DNA from: Lycium barbarum
Lineage: Eukaryota > Streptophyta > Magnoliopsida > Solanales > Solanaceae
Assembly: GCF_019175385.1 (NCBI RefSeq)
Contig: NC_083341.1
Span: forward strand, 91,352,321-91,416,320
Direction of reading: 5' to 3'
Length of the DNA stretch: 64,000 bases
The notes under the pieces were generated by a model. That model saw nothing but the letters and a program-made list of their open reading frames with translations. It was not told where the DNA came from and did not search any database. Shown here one piece after another: positions 34,310 through 45,340 of this stretch (its first letter is position 1; each line of letters opens with the position of its first letter). The translations under genes were made by a program, and so were the position numbers.

Positions 34310-37300
34310 TTATGATGCTTTGTCCATCAGTTGAATTGGAGTCAGAATATTCGCCTTGCTTGTCTCGACAATACACCCATTCATCACCATCTCCTCCAGC
34401 ATAAAGTGTGCTTTCTCAAGATGAAACATGATATCTAGCTCGCACTAATGATTTAGAAAATCCATAAATCAGAAAGTAAAAACATAAAAACTGACTTCCA
34501 AAAATTAATCAACTTCATCACAAGCTTACCACATTGCCAAAATGACGATCCATGGTTTCTACCAAGAGGTGAATGAATTCCAAAATAGCTAGTTCATTCT
34601 GCCAAATGGAAGAGGAGATAAATGACGAAAAAGGCAAACCAAACAATAATCTTAACTAGCTATGAGGAAACACATGAACAAACTTTTGTCCCAATAATCC
34701 TCCCCTCCCCAAAAGGCCTGCATAAACTAAAAAAGACCAACCCTATCAGGTGACACAGCTGCAGTAAAGCAGACTGATACATGAATATAAACATCAAAGT
34801 TTTACTAACAAGACACACCAGATAATTTTTTTTCTTGAGATGGTAGCAAATTTTATATATTCAAAAGCACAAAGGTTGTGCTGGCCATAATTACAGGGCA
34901 TGACCCAAATATATAGATCAAAAAATTTCTATACAGAGATCCTAGAACATCTAGTATAGCTTACGAGGTCTTCTGTTTATTCCTGCTTACACCAGAAGTG
35001 GAATAGCAGCAAGCAATTCATTTTTATCTTCTGAAGTGAGTTGCCTTGTTTTCAAAACTTCTTTAGTCCCTTTCTTTCCATACAAACCACCATATGCATG
35101 TAGGGATCAAATCTCATTACTTTTCTGACCTGAAGGTCTTCTCCGTTTATTCTAGCATGACAGCATTTCCTTGGTATTGTTTGGCATGACCCAGTGTCTC
35201 CCTGCTAATGCTAGAGCCTAGAAATATGTTCTAAAGTTGTGTAGTCACTTTACAATGTAACTCCACATAGGTGATACACCCCCCTATCTACTAATTCCAC
35301 CACCCCCACCCGGACCACCCACTCCTACCACCTCCACAATCACAACTATCATCACCATCATTACTAGCCACTAGCACCAACCATCACCACCACCACCACT
35401 ACAAAGCATCTCCGCCATCACTAGTGAACATAAATGTTTTGTTTTTTTATCAAAAATATTTTAAGTTTATTAAATTTATATTTATTTTCTAATATTTAGT
35501 TACTTTTTTACTCAAATTGTATATTTATTATGTTTAAATAAATACATTATGCACATTCAGATGTTTTAAAACAAACAGTCTTAATCATTCAATGTTCAGA
35601 TCTAGAGGCAACATCTTAACCATTCAGATGTGCATTCAGATTCAGACGTCTTAATCTTAATGAAAACAAATGAGGCTTTAGTGAAGATGAGAAATTTGTC
35701 TATTCTGGAAGATGAATCTTGACTGCCCCCTAGTTCCTTCTATACAAACCTCAATCTAAAGGAAGGTCAACTAACTCCATGTCATCTATAATATTAGAGA
35801 AATCAGTCATATCACTACTTAAGGTTTGCATTTCTTCTTTTCTGAAATGAACCTGGGAGTGTTGAAATCACCACATACCACGCAGAGATCGCCATAGAAG
35901 CCTCTAGCTGCGTAAGTTTCTTCCCACATATCTTGCCCTTCTTTTTTGCTGTTTGGTCCATATACCCCAGATAGGTGCCAGCGAAAATCTTGAGTCATTG
36001 CCATGAAATAACTGGTTAGAGTGCATTCCTGTACATGTAATTTCCCGTTCCATATTCTGCTATCCCACATCATTACTATCCCACCTCGAGTTCCACTTGC
36101 CTGCAACCATTCATATTTCACCCCTCTGTTAGCCCAGACTTGCTTCACATACTCATCTAAATCCCTTTAGTTTCTGATAGACAGTAGATATCAGCTCTCC
36201 AAATGTGTACTAAACTCTTCAGAAGTAAGAAAACAAACCTTAAATATTTGTGTGGCTGTAAATCATTTCATTAAGTTTAAGAGGGCAAATTTAAAGTTAA
36301 ATTGTTTTTAAATATAGAAAGATAATATTATTTTTGGGACAGACTAAAAAGGAAAGTGTGACACATAAATCTAATGTTTACCCCCCTAGCATTTACAAGA
36401 TTATGTTATCTTTATGGATCACCAATTAATGGAAACTTCCCCTACTTCTGCCGCCATTACTTTTGAATTTGACCTGAAAAGTAACTGATCATTTGAGTTC
36501 CTGTGAACCTTTCCATCTCGGAGTTGAAGGAACCTCCGGCACTGATTCTATTATGTTATTCTTTCTCCTGCTACCAATTTTCATAAAAAGAGGAAAAACC
36601 TCTTTTTTACACCCCTTTAAATCATCCAAATTTATTGCTCAGTCTAATTATATTGCTATGTACCCAGAGTTTTGTGTCCATCTCTTCAGCATAAGATTGG
36701 ACATCAATTAGTATTGCTTTCTCAATCACTCATGGTTCTTCTTTGATGACTTCAATCATTTGCATATTGGATGACTATTGGGCTATCTGAGGTGATTGAG
36801 TTCCTTCAACATCGTGTGCCACCATCATAGATACCCTTTTGATCAGTTCTGCTCATGGCTCTAAAGAAATTAGAGAACCTTCATGCTGGATAGGAGTTTC
36901 GATATCTTTGATGATAAGAGTTCGAGACTTGTGTTGGTGGTCAGACACCATGAGCTTCTAACTCAAGGAGCATTAGGTCAGCTTCATAAAAAAGGACTGA
37001 TGGGTCTTTAGTCTTTTTCAGAATCAGAGGATCTAGAGCAATATGTAATTTTGGGCCTATGACCTAATTCCACATTTAAAACCAGGGAATTCAAACAACT
37101 ATTTTGCTCCCAAGATGTGTATCCTCACGTGAATTGGTTTTTAAATTTATCGAACCCACAAAATCTAGAGTCTTCAACAGAGGTATAATCCCATAGCCAC
37201 CATTTAGGTCGCTGTACTTGCCTATTTCCATGGATAGTACTGAGATACTACCACCAGTTAGGTCGCTGGCTTTCACAAGCGCCGGAATTTCACACTAAAT

Positions 37301-40300
37301 CGGAATGATGCAAGAATCTCTAGCGCTTTCCACTTTTACTTCCTTTGGGACGTTTCCTCCATCTCCTTTTACTTTAATTCTAGCCCAAAACATTTGATTT
37401 TTCATACTGGTTCTGTTAAGGTCCCTAATTCTGGATTGAGTCGCTGGACAACTAACTGGAAAGTAAGGCCCAACACGCAGGTCTAAGCCCTTGTTCTTGT
37501 TCCTTGACTTGCCTCTGATTGCTGAATTTTGCAATTCATTCTGGGAATTGCAGACCTGGGAACTTGTTTGAGAAAGTTCCAACTCTCTGTAACTTGATAA
37601 CATCCAATCTATTTTATTAATAACGTCAACTCTCTTAAATAGAGGGTTACAGTAGCAAGAGTCCTAACAAATTAGAATAACAAAAGTCCTATAAAACTGA
37701 AATAACAAGAATCCTAATCCACGCAGGGAAGTTTTATTTGACTAACAAAATAATTCAGAAAACATTAATCATTATCTGTCCTATTAATTCTCTCGTCTGG
37801 AATATTGTTTCCCCACAAACGCATCAATAACATTACTCCCTTCCTGTAGAAAAAGCTTGTCCTCAAGCTTGAAGTCTGGAAAGGCAGATTTGAAATGATG
37901 CACCGTCTCCAAAGTGGAGTCCTCAACAGATAGGCCGCACCACTGAACTAGAATTTCCCAATTACCACGATTCAGACGCGATCGGAGCACCGAGCATGGG
38001 GTGGGAACAACGCGTCCCTCTTGAACTGGTGGAAGAGTATGTGGATTTGCAGGTGCCTCACCCTTGAATGGCTTAAGAAGTGACACATGAAACACATCAT
38101 GAAGTTTGCAACCTACAGGTAGATCAAGTTGATAAGCAACGGATCCAATAAGCTTCAAGACCGCAAAAGGACCATAATATTTTGGTGCAAGCTTGTGATA
38201 GACACGACTAGCCAGAGTTGTTTTGGCGATACGGATGTAGACGTAACCAGACATAAGATCCTAGAGAAAATTCCACATCACGATGTCCCTTATCATAAAC
38301 AGTTTTCATCTTGTGTTGCACCTGTTGGAGCTTAGCTCGAATATCTTGTAAGGCAACATCTCGGTCTACCGCATCAACTCGAGATGAACCAGCCATGTAG
38401 GATTGCAACCGGAGAGGCTCGCGTCCATAAACAACTTGAAATGGAGATGCGTGAAGTGCTGAATGGTAAGAAGTGTTGTAGCAAAATTCAGCCTAGGGAA
38501 TCCAATCTACCCATTTCGTAGGACGATCACCCACCAAGCATCGCAAATACATCTCGATCGTGCGATTCACAACCTCAGTTTGACTGTCCGATTGTGGATG
38601 ATAAGCAGATGAAAAGTTTAATTTAGTCCAACATAAACGAAACAATTCTTTCCAGAATGTACTAGTGAAGAGGGCATCTCGATCACTAACAATTGATTCT
38701 GGTATACCATGCAAACGGACAATATTTTCAAAGAAAAGCCTTGCTACAGAAGATGTGTTATATGGATGAGCAAGAGAAATAAAATGTGCGTATTTAGAGA
38801 ACCTGTCCACAACCACCGATAGCACTGTTTTACCTCCTGATTTTGGCAGGCCATCAATAAAATCCATTGAGATATCCGACCAGATTTGATTAGGCAGTTG
38901 TAAAGGTGGTAACAGTCCTGCTGGACTCAAATTAACAGCCTTATTATGTTGGCAAGCTGAACAAGCAGCAACGTAATCCTTGATAGTTGTCTTCATAGCT
39001 GGCCAATAGAAATCCTTGCGAATACGTTGCATGGTCTTCTGCACAGCTTCATGTGTGGTATCATGAATCCTGGACAAGACAGAAGTTACCAATAGTGAGT
39101 TTGGCAAGAGATAGACCCTGTCTTTAAAGAAGAACAACCCATTTTGAAACATCCAATCAGCATCCATCTCTCCCTGTTCAATTTTAGCTTGAAGTTCGTG
39201 AAGAATGAGTGACTGCTTGACTTCTTCCCGAACTTCCTCAAAAATCAAAACTTCCGGCTGAGAAATAGCAAATAACATATCTTCAGCCTCTTCTCGCCGC
39301 GATAATGCACCTGCAGCAGTATTCGCCCAGCCTTGTATTCCACCCGAAAATCAAACCCCATCAACTTGCTAAGCCAATGTTGTTGAGGAGAAGTAGTAAG
39401 ACGTAGATCTAGCAAGTATTTAAGGCTGTAGTGATCCGTCCAAATTAGAAAGGCTCGACCCCATAGATAAGGCCTCCAATGTTGAACTGCCTTTGTCAAG
39501 CCTATCAATTCCCGTTCATAAGCTGGAAGTTTCAAGTTTCGGTCAGCTAGCTTACGACTGAAAAAAGCAATTGGATGCCCTTGCTGTTGAAGGATTGCTC
39601 CTATTCCAACATCCGAAGCATCACACTCAACAACAAATTCTTCTTTAAAGTTTGGCAACTGTAACACGGGAGCAGAAACTAATGCCTTTTTGAGAGCTTC
39701 AAAAGAAGCAAGGGCATCATCGTTCCACTTAAAAGAATGCCGCCGAAGCATACTTGTTAAGGGGGCAGCAATCAAACCGTAATTCTCGATGAATTACGTT
39801 AATATCCTGTCAATCCTAAGAAACCACACAACGCTATTGTTGATTGTGGTTGAGGCCAATCCACCACGGCCTCGATTTTGCTAGCATTAGCTGGCACACC
39901 TATGTTTGAGACTGTGGCCAAAATAAGCTACTTGTTTTTCGCCAAAGGAACATTTGGATTTTTTAAAATAAAGGCGATGAGCTTGCAGCAACTCAAAGAT
40001 GATTCGCATGTGTGACAAATGATCCTTCCAAGTCTTGCTATACACAATTATGTCATCAAAAAATACAAGCACAAATTGATGTAGGTACTTCGGGAATACC
40101 TCATTCATCAATGCATGAAAGGTAGAAGGAGCATTCGTCAATCCGAATGGCATGACAAGGAACTCGAAATGACCATGATGTGTTCTGAAAGCCGTCTTCT
40201 CAACATCCATAGAATCCATGCGGACTTAATGATAACCAGAACGAAGATCAAGCTTGGTGAAAAACTGTGTCCCGTGCAATTCTTCAAGCAACTCCTCCAC

Positions 40301-43300
40301 TACTGGAGTAGGGAATTTGTCTTTTACTGTTTTAGCATTTAGCTCCCTATAATCCACGCAAAAGAGCCATGTTCCATCATGTTTCCGAACTAGCAATACA
40401 GGTGATAAGAATGGAGAACGACTTGGTCGAATAATGCCTTGCAAAAGCATTTGCTCACATTGTTTCTCAATCTCATCTTTCTGAAAGTGAGGGTGGCGAT
40501 AGGACCGAACTATCACTGGATTAGTTCCTGATACTAAACATATGCGATTGTCACAGGAATGCATAGGAGGCAGACCTACAGGTTCTTGGAAAGGGTCACT
40601 GAAATCGGCTAATACCTTCTCGAGCTCACCTGGCTTAGAATCCAGCGAAAGATGTAGGTGTGGCTGAAGTAGTTGTTGTTGTCCATGTAAAATGATTTGC
40701 TTGTCCTTTACTTGAAATCTCATGGTCAATAAGGCAAAATCCCACAGAATAGGGCCTAGTGTTTGCAGCCATTTGATACCTAGGACAATATCAAAAGCAT
40801 CCAAAGGAATCACATATGAATCAACACTGAAGGAATGGTTAGTTACACACAATTGCACTGTTGTGCAAATGCCCAGACTGGAAATCTTCTCGTCATTTGC
40901 CACTGATACATAGAGATTTCCTCGATGTTGAATAGGCAAGTCTAAACGCTGGGCCGCCATTAAGCTAATAAAGTTGTGTATTGCCCGAATCCACTGAGCT
41001 AAGCAACAACTTCTTATCAATTAAAACTTGCAACTGCATAGTATTTGCATGTTGTTTGCCTGTGAGATGGCAGGCTCTCCGCTATCCGTTGTTACGTCCT
41101 CAGATTCCCCATCCTCTATTTCCGGCCAAAATAACTTTTTGCACTAATGGCCTGTAACATAAAGATCATCACAGTTGTAGCACAACCCCTTTGCACGTCG
41201 GGCAGCCATCTCAACGCGAGTCAACCTTTTAACAAAAGGATTAGAAGCAGTTTACACTAACGTTTGAGGTTGAACCATAGCCCCTTTGTGTGCTAGAAGA
41301 AATTTGTATCTTCCTCTTAAATGCTCTCGCGAGACTCATTGCTTGTGCTAAGTTAGATGAGTTATGCAATTCAACATCGAGACGAATCAAATCAACTAAA
41401 CCTGCTATAAACATTTCACTTACTGGTCTATACGTACAGATGATGCACGAGCCAACATTTTTTAGAAGTTACCTTTGATAATTTTTAACAAAACTGGTTT
41501 GTTTCAAGTTGATCAATTCCCCTAATGGATTACTTTTCATTGGTGGACCAAAACGGAGAGTACAATATTCTTTGAAGACACCCCAAGTTAAATTGGGTTC
41601 CTCCTGTTCCAGTTGAAAAATCCACAATTGCGCCTCCCCTACCATGTGAGAAGCGGCTAAACCTACTTTTTCTTGGTTGGTTGTACACTGGTTAGCGAAG
41701 AACTTCTCACAATGGTGAAGCAAAATAAGAGGATCTTCACTTCCATCATAAGTAGGAAAGTCTAATTTAGTGTATCTGGGAACTATACCTCTTCCTCCGA
41801 TGTTGTCATCAGTACCAAAGTTATTGTTGTTGTTTCTTCCTCCGAGACGCACATCTAGATGTTCACCTACATTATTGCTTCGCTGGACAGAAGCAGCACT
41901 GTTGTCTCCAACTTCAACTCCCTTTGCACGCGCCGTGGTGCGGATTAAGGCTTCAATCTGTTGCGATAGTTGTTGGAACTTGGCGTCCATCCTTGCTTCT
42001 GAAGCTGCTACTTTTGCTTCAGTTTGAGTTTGGGCTTCCTATAAAAGGCTTCGCAGCTTTGCTTCTACAGTATTTTCGTCCATAGTTACAAGCCCTGATA
42101 CCAAATTGTTAAGGTCCCTAATTTTGGATCGAGTCGCTAGACGACTAACCGGAAAGTCAAGCCCAACACGCAGGTCTAAGCCCTTGTTCTTGTTCGTTGA
42201 CTTGCCTATGATAGCTGAATTTTGCAATTCATTCAGGGAATTGCAGACCTGTTTGAAAAAGTTCCAACTCTCTGTAACTTGATAAAATCCAATCTATTTT
42301 ATTAATAACGTCAACTCTCTTAAATAGAGGGTTACAGTAGCAAGAGTCCTAACAAATTAAAATAACAAAAGTCCTATAAAACTGAAACAACAAGAATCCT
42401 AATCCACGCAGGGAAGTTTTATTTCACTAACAAAATAATTCAAAAAACATTAATATTATATGTCCAATTAATTCTCTCGCCTGGAATATTGTTTCCCCAC
42501 AAACGCATCAATAACAGTTCCTTCTTCTGTTCCAATTCAAGTACCACAAAAATTACTAATTTCTTTGAAAACCTTTTACTTTTAGGACCATAAGTTTGAA
42601 GGAAGCCCTGAGAGCCGAAGCTATACCCAGTTTCTTTCCACTATTTTTGGCCAACATCCTTCTGTGACCAGGAGGTCATAGGTTGCCGTGTGACCAGAAG
42701 GTCACGGGTTCGAGCCGTGAAAACATCCTCTTTTAGAAATGTAGGGTAAGGCTGCGTACAAAAGACCATTGTGGTATGACCCTTTCCCGGACCCCACGCA
42801 TAGTGAAAGCTTAATGCACCGGGCTGCCGTATCCTTCTGTGAGAAACTGTCTCTGCCAATCAAGTAATAGGTTCCCATACTTCCAGCGCCCTTCACTTGT
42901 AAGGACATGTTAGGCAGTTTTTCCTGTTGAAAGTTCAAACAAGAAATAGCAATCGTTCATCTCGCAAACACTAATTCTGTGTGCAGATTTCTATACAGAG
43001 GTGACCCATCTCCGGACGTCATTGATAGTTAAAATGTCCTGCAAAGACGCATGCAATCTACCAACAATACATCTCCATAGAAGATCCCTGCCTATTGTTT
43101 TGGAGCTACCAGAGATGATGACTCTGGAGTTTTGGGTGTTGATCGGCAATGTTTTTGTTCATGCAGTCGTCCATTTGTTGGCCCTAACTGCTCCTCTGAA
43201 CTTAAAGCTTTCTCTTCCTTCATGTTTGAAGAATTAATGAACCTTTCCATCTGTAATGCAACCCTCCCCCACCCTGCATTAAATGTATCCTCTGGAATGA

Positions 43301-44940
43301 TGGTGACTGATATGTTTTCCCCTTGTCTAGCAATAATGCTGATATAACATCCCTATTTATTGTATTTCAAAGTACAATAAAACTCTGAAAAGAGATCTTC
43401 TATTTTCCATCATCCCGACATTCTCTGGACATTTGAGGCAGTGTTAAGAACATAAACAAGCCACTTCATGACTTTAAGGCTCAAAGGTAACTTTTCTAAG
43501 CAGATTTCTTGTTGCTTTCAACCCAATTGAACCAGATTTCAGATCCTGAAACTGACCTTGTAATGTCATCAAATAAATCTTATCATCCCCCATGTTGAAT
43601 GTAGACTAAGTTTCTGATCAATTACTGACAAATGATTGAGGAAAAACTACGTTTCCTGCCGTGGAGTCGCCTGGAAAAGTGGTCGCTTAGCTTGCAGAAG
43701 AGACTAGAGAGAGAAATCTAAACCTCAATTATCGTGTCTGGGAGCATTTTGTATGACCAATATCTGTTTCGTAGTGCCCCAACTTAACAAAGAACAGATA
43801 ATTCCCAGATAAAGCTCAGTAGCCGGTGAACATTTTGGGGCAACACAGCTATAACAAAAAGCGTTCTGGACCTATAAGAAAAGAACAAACCGAATAGTTT
43901 TCTGGACGTCAAGACTTATACTCCATGGTCTTCCTAGTACCTTAGAGTTCTCCATAGTTAATAGATAGCATACCAAGTGCCAGCAGCGTGGGATGTAGAT
44001 TCACGCTTAAATTTAAGATAGTTCTCTAAGTATACATAATTATGTATGGCAAATCTAGATGCTTCCAGCTCATAGAATGAGGTCATGTGAACAGAGGACG
44101 CTTCCTGCATTGACATGACAGGATATTGACATGAATAGAGGGGGAAGGGGGATCGACCTGTGCTCTGTACACTGCTTCAAACATGAAATTACGAACAGCA
44201 ATAAGTTAAAATCCCTTTTTGTAACAGAAGAAATGTGAATTAATGCCGATGTAATTGACTGGTAATCAGACATGAAAAGAAACGGCTAGCTCACTTGTAA
44301 ATAAAAAAGCATAAAGAAATCATATGTGAGAGACAGTATAACTTACTTCTTCATTATCAACTCCAACTAGGAAAAAGAGCGATGCATATCGCCTGTACAC
44401 AATTTTGTAGTTACGATGCTCCACGAACGAACACTGTTTTCAAATGCAGGCAAAGACCATCAAGAAGAAAGATTGCAACAAAGAAATTCAGAAGCAGAAC
44501 ATCTTATGCACACTCAAAGAAAAAAGACTGCCAGTGAAGACACGCCCTCCTACCCTACCCTCTCCCTCTTTTACACAAATACTGACAAAAGTAATAAGCT
44601 TAAAAGAAGTAGAGAAAGCACAAAGCTGACTAGTATCAGCCCGGTGCACAAAGCCCCAAGGGGTGTGAGTGTAAGCATTAGCAGATCATGTACATATTAC
44701 TGAATTGTAACAACAATTACATCCCTTGGAATAAAATCTCTAATTATAACCAGTACAAGCAACTCCCATCAGCCAATTATAGATAAACATCATCCATACC
44801 TGTTGTTCGTTGCGGGCAAGGCATTTGCGAACAATTTCACCCTCAAGGGCACGTCTTTCATCAATGGTTAGGTATTCATAATACTGTGCAAGACGTGTTT
44901 GTCCTTGCTTGTTCACCATTAGTATGAATCTGATCCCCAT
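34310..44940 (-). CDS. AP4S: AP-4 complex sigma (small) subunit
   Basis: Coding exons on the minus strand: 44940-44800, 44433-44347, 34598-34530 and 34444-34310 (141, 87, 69 and 135 nt), giving 143 codons plus stop, the usual size for adaptor small chains. All introns are GT-AG and all junctions are phase 0. The protein starts [20 protein letters not shown] and shows the longin-type small-chain core: [20 protein letters not shown] (exon 2), [20 protein letters not shown] (exon 3) and [20 protein letters not shown] (exon 4). The family role is one of four subunits of the AP-4 coat at the trans-Golgi network, sorting cargo toward vacuole or plasma membrane; in plants AP-4 acts in vacuolar sorting. 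Intron 2 (34599-44346) is 9.7 kb of nested retrotransposons. AGGTAAGTG, a donor-like motif, abuts the ATG. Confidence 0.96.
35819..36148 (-). pseudogene. L1 copy D, endonuclease fragment
   Basis: The open frame contains [28 protein letters not shown] and [12 protein letters not shown], three blocks of the plant L1 endonuclease. The first catalytic block (WNxRG, QETK) lies beyond 36148 and is not in frame. It ends in a stop soon after GDFN. Confidence 0.8.
36216..36376. mobile_element. Stowaway MITE fragment
   Basis: ATTTGTGTGGCTGTAAATCA, TTAAAGTTAAATTGTTTTTA and GACAGACTAAAAAGGAAAGT match the interior and right part of the Stowaway element at 8353-8589. The terminal CTCCCTC motifs are missing, so it is a broken copy. 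Confidence 0.75.
37414..37832 (-). repeat. LTR (3' LTR of the gypsy element)
   Basis: A 419-bp direct repeat of 42117-42516 with TG...CA ends. It differs from its partner by scattered substitutions and small indels (one of 8 bp), so the insertion is not recent. Confidence 0.95.
37784..39278 (-). pseudogene. Gypsy integrase and chromodomain region
   Basis: From 39278 down to 38493: an HHCC zinc-binding N-terminus (ending [10 protein letters not shown]), then the core with [25 protein letters not shown] and [12 protein letters not shown] (Asp positions) and [10 protein letters not shown] (Glu position). A stop near 38490 and frame changes interrupt it. From 38254 to 37784 comes the C-terminal part with [13 protein letters not shown] (the 'GPF' side of the integrase) and a chromodomain-like tail (EILVQWCGL). 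Integrases of this type insert the cDNA; the chromodomain steers target choice in chromoviruses. Confidence 0.9.
39245..40219 (-). pseudogene. Gypsy reverse transcriptase (second half) and RNase H
   Basis: From 40219 down: [20 protein letters not shown], the catalytic [10 protein letters not shown] block near 40050, and [10 protein letters not shown]. After damage near 39890-39780, the RNase H part shows [30 protein letters not shown] (catalytic Asp) and YERELIGL (catalytic Glu) and RVEYKAGR. Stops separate this part from the first half of the RT and from the integrase. Confidence 0.9.
40226..41020 (-). pseudogene. Gypsy aspartic protease-like region and first half of reverse transcriptase
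   Basis: The N-terminal part contains [18 protein letters not shown], the conserved C-terminal strand of retroviral-type proteases in gypsy elements. The catalytic D[ST]G appears decayed at the preceding stop (VDSGNT is visible in the upstream frame near 41000). The C-terminal part has [20 protein letters not shown] and [10 protein letters not shown] (catalytic Asp), ending at a stop. Confidence 0.88.
41160..42075 (-). pseudogene. Gypsy gag region with decayed CCHC knuckle
   Basis: The frame opens at [14 protein letters not shown] near 42080, has an early stop, and continues (41990-41469) with [20 protein letters not shown] and [12 protein letters not shown], conserved gag motifs of plant gypsy elements. 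Near 41170-41200 a zinc knuckle [12 protein letters not shown] is visible with a stop before the last Cys. Capsid-type function; non-functional here. Confidence 0.85.
42117..42516 (-). repeat. LTR (5' LTR of the gypsy element)
   Basis: A 400-bp partner of the repeat at 37414-37832, directly followed (minus strand) by the primer binding site. Confidence 0.95.
42668..42830 (+). mobile_element. Au-type SINE, 163 bp
   Basis: It contains a B-box-like GGGTTCGAGCCGTG, the body motif GTAGGGTAAGGCTGCGTACA, and a 3' end with CCCGGACCCCACGCATAG and GCACCGGGCTGCC. Perfect 12-bp duplications ATCCTTCTGTGA flank it (42656-42667 and 42831-42842). The 5' part shows an internal duplication of GTGACCAG(A/G)AGGTCA. 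Removing it rejoins L1 copy D ORF1 coding sequence, so it inserted in the L1. Confidence 0.9.
43401..44346. other. Rest of AP-4 sigma intron 2, nothing clear
   Basis: This lies between exon 2 of the AP-4 sigma gene and the recognisable start of L1 copy D. It may hold the L1 5' region or plain intron; no motif decides. No other gene is seen. Confidence 0.4.
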
Positions 44941-45185
44941 CACTTACCTGATCCCAATATGAAATTATGAATGAATCAAATATGCTTCTTCTTTCACTTA
45001 AAATCAACTTATCCTTGTTCTGAGGACGAGCCTTCGATGTGGTTAGGTTTTGTTTAGGATTTAATCTAACTACAGTTTTTTCTTTCCTCCTCCTATTTTA
45101 CATTTTTTTTTTATTTTTTTTTTTACCGTAAGTAGTTGGTTGAGTGTACGGGCAACGTGTATCGTGTTAAGAAATAAAATACAAA

Positions 45186-45340
45186 ATAAACCAACAACAT
45201 CATTTCTTTTTTTATTTAAATTTAATTTAATTTAATTAATTAAATAATTTATTTATTTATTTATTTATTTTAATTTAATTATTTAATTAATTTAATTTAT
45301 TTATTTATTTAATTTAAATTTAATTTATTTAAACTATTAA
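45186..45340. repeat. AT-rich low-complexity tract, (ATTT)n and (TTAAA)n-like
   Basis: Runs of TTTATTTATTTA and TTTAATTTAATT type without coding content, 0.3 kb upstream of the AP-4 sigma start codon, so within its probable promoter region. Confidence 0.9.

Larger units (their letters stand above)
37414..42516 (-). mobile_element. Chromodomain-type Ty3/gypsy LTR retrotransposon, 5.1 kb, decayed
   Basis: LTRs lie at 42117-42516 (5' LTR of the element) and 37414-37832 (3' LTR), both TGTTAAGG...AATAACA. A tRNA-Met-type primer site (TGGTATCAGGGC) lies just inside the 5' LTR at about 42103-42114. Domain order on the minus strand is gag with a CCHC-like knuckle, protease, reverse transcriptase, RNase H, integrase, chromodomain, the order of chromoviruses; the compact size and short LTRs suggest a Reina-like lineage. 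GTTC flanks both ends (37410-37413 and 42517-42520). Stops and frameshifts in every part make it inactive. It is inserted in L1 copy D. Confidence 0.92.
34826..43400 (-). mobile_element. L1-type LINE (copy D) in AP-4 sigma intron 2, split by other insertions
   Basis: Read on the minus strand: ORF1 with a DUF4283-like domain (43400 to 42517, continuing at 37413 to about 36490), an endonuclease fragment (36148-35819), the C-terminal/3' region (35240-34834) and a short poly-A (T run at 34826-34833). Diagnostic pieces are [11 protein letters not shown] (43070s), [13 protein letters not shown] (42960s), LPSNLW then SKKLV (42600s) and [14 protein letters not shown] (37390s). The RT is largely deleted. 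The element is interrupted by a Ty3/gypsy element, an Au SINE and a Stowaway fragment. It runs in the same direction as the host gene. The 5' limit is approximate. Confidence 0.8.
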
